From Bacillota bacterium (GTDB lineage: Bacteria > Bacillota_A > Clostridia > Lachnospirales > Lachnospiraceae): a DNA stretch of 5,708 bases. The stretch lies in assembly GCA_023443925.1 (NCBI GenBank), contig JAEZSL010000226.1, positions 1 to 5,708 of the forward strand, read 5' to 3'. The translations under genes and the position numbers were made by a program. This document shows, piece after piece, positions 5,278 through 5,708 of this stretch (position 1 is the stretch's first letter; the number at the start of each line of letters is the position of its first letter). The notes under the pieces are model-generated. The model saw nothing but the letters and a program-made list of their open reading frames with translations. It searched no databases and was not told where the DNA came from.

Positions 5278-5708
5278 ATGCTAGGAGTAAATACGAATAT
5301 TGATACCATTAAACAGGAGGTGCTTTACGAAGTCGCAAAGCTTGCCTTTGCAGGCGAACTGGAAGAAAAAAAAGAAGCTCTGCCCTATCAGCTCATACCG
5401 GGACCTCAAGCCAATTTCCGCTGCTGTATCTATAAAGAACGGGAAATAATAAGGCAGCGAATCCGGTTAGCGGAAGGAAAATCCCCCTCCGCGGGTACGG
5501 ATAATAAAAATGTTGTACAGGTAATAAACTCAGCCTGTGAAGGCTGTCCCATCACCCGGTTTGTAGTAACCGATAACTGTCAGAAATGTATGGGCAAACG
5601 CTGTCAGTCTGCCTGCAATTTCGGTGCTGTCACCATGCTGCGTGACCGTGCTTATATTGATCCAAATCTCTGTAAGGAATGCGGAAAATGTTCCCAGGCC
5701 TGTCCCTA
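5278..5708 (+). CDS. [FeFe]-hydrogenase, group B-type, N-terminal part only
   Basis: The first 143 codons of a hydrogenase that runs off the right edge. ATG 5278 is preceded by AAGGAG (5265-5270) with seven bases between. The opening helical region contains IPGPQANFRCCIYKEREIIR (40-59), which I associate with group B monomeric [FeFe]-hydrogenases, as opposed to the group A NADH- or ferredoxin-linked types. Cysteines: C49, C50, C87 and C90 (ACEGCP), then C101-x2-C104-x4-C109-x3-C113 and C132-x2-C135-x2-C138-x3-C142, the last two being [4Fe-4S] ferredoxin motifs ahead of the expected H-cluster domain. The H-cluster motifs are outside the window, so the catalytic call rests on this N-terminus and on context. 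As the last visible gene of the operon it is probably the H2-evolving enzyme controlled by the upstream sensor and phosphatase (HfsD-like position). Expected to be cytoplasmic: no signal peptide is seen. Confidence 0.85.
   Translation, partial: MLGVNTNIDTIKQEVLYEVAKLAFAGELEEKKEALPYQLIPGPQANFRCCIYKEREIIRQRIRLAEGKSPSAGTDNKNVVQVINSACEGCPITRFVVTDNCQKCMGKRCQSACNFGAVTMLRDRAYIDPNLCKECGKCSQACP

Overview
The window looks like chromosome of an anaerobic, moderately AT-rich clostridial Firmicute. Lachnospiraceae or a close relative is my best guess, based on strong AGGAGG-type ribosome binding sites, a sigma-A promoter, a clostridial-type Rex box and the [FeFe]-hydrogenase gene set. No rRNA, tRNA, CRISPR array or transposase gene is visible.

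Layout. Positions 1-1217 (minus strand) hold most of asnS, encoding asparaginyl-tRNA synthetase; its C-terminus, about 60 residues, lies off the left edge. Positions 1218-1918 form a 700-bp divergent intergenic region. It holds the asnS promoter, a 12-bp perfect inverted repeat bracketing about 548 bp, a seven-unit 20/21-bp tandem repeat with a 62-bp higher-order period, a GC-rich segment able to fold, and a near-consensus promoter followed by a candidate Rex operator. From 1919 to the right edge, four plus-strand genes form one probable operon: a small thioredoxin-fold [2Fe-2S] ferredoxin; a sensory [FeFe]-hydrogenase with two [4Fe-4S] clusters, an H-cluster domain, a further Fe-S domain, PAS and a signalling helix; a SpoIIE/PP2C-type phosphatase with an unassigned C-terminal domain; and the N-terminal third or so of a group B-type [FeFe]-hydrogenase that runs off the right edge.

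How the genes may work together. The order (ferredoxin, PAS-hydrogenase, phosphatase, catalytic hydrogenase) fits what is classified as group C3, phosphatase-linked, sensory hydrogenases, and from memory resembles the hfsABCD cluster of Thermoanaerobacterium. The inferred model is that the H-cluster/PAS protein senses H2 or redox state and controls the phosphatase, which acts on an unknown phosphoprotein to set the output or expression of the downstream hydrogenase. Rex may add NADH/NAD+ control at the operon promoter. The module type is therefore known in outline, but its signalling output is not. The most original material is the phosphatase C-terminal domain, the intergenic repeat element and the structured leader before the last gene.
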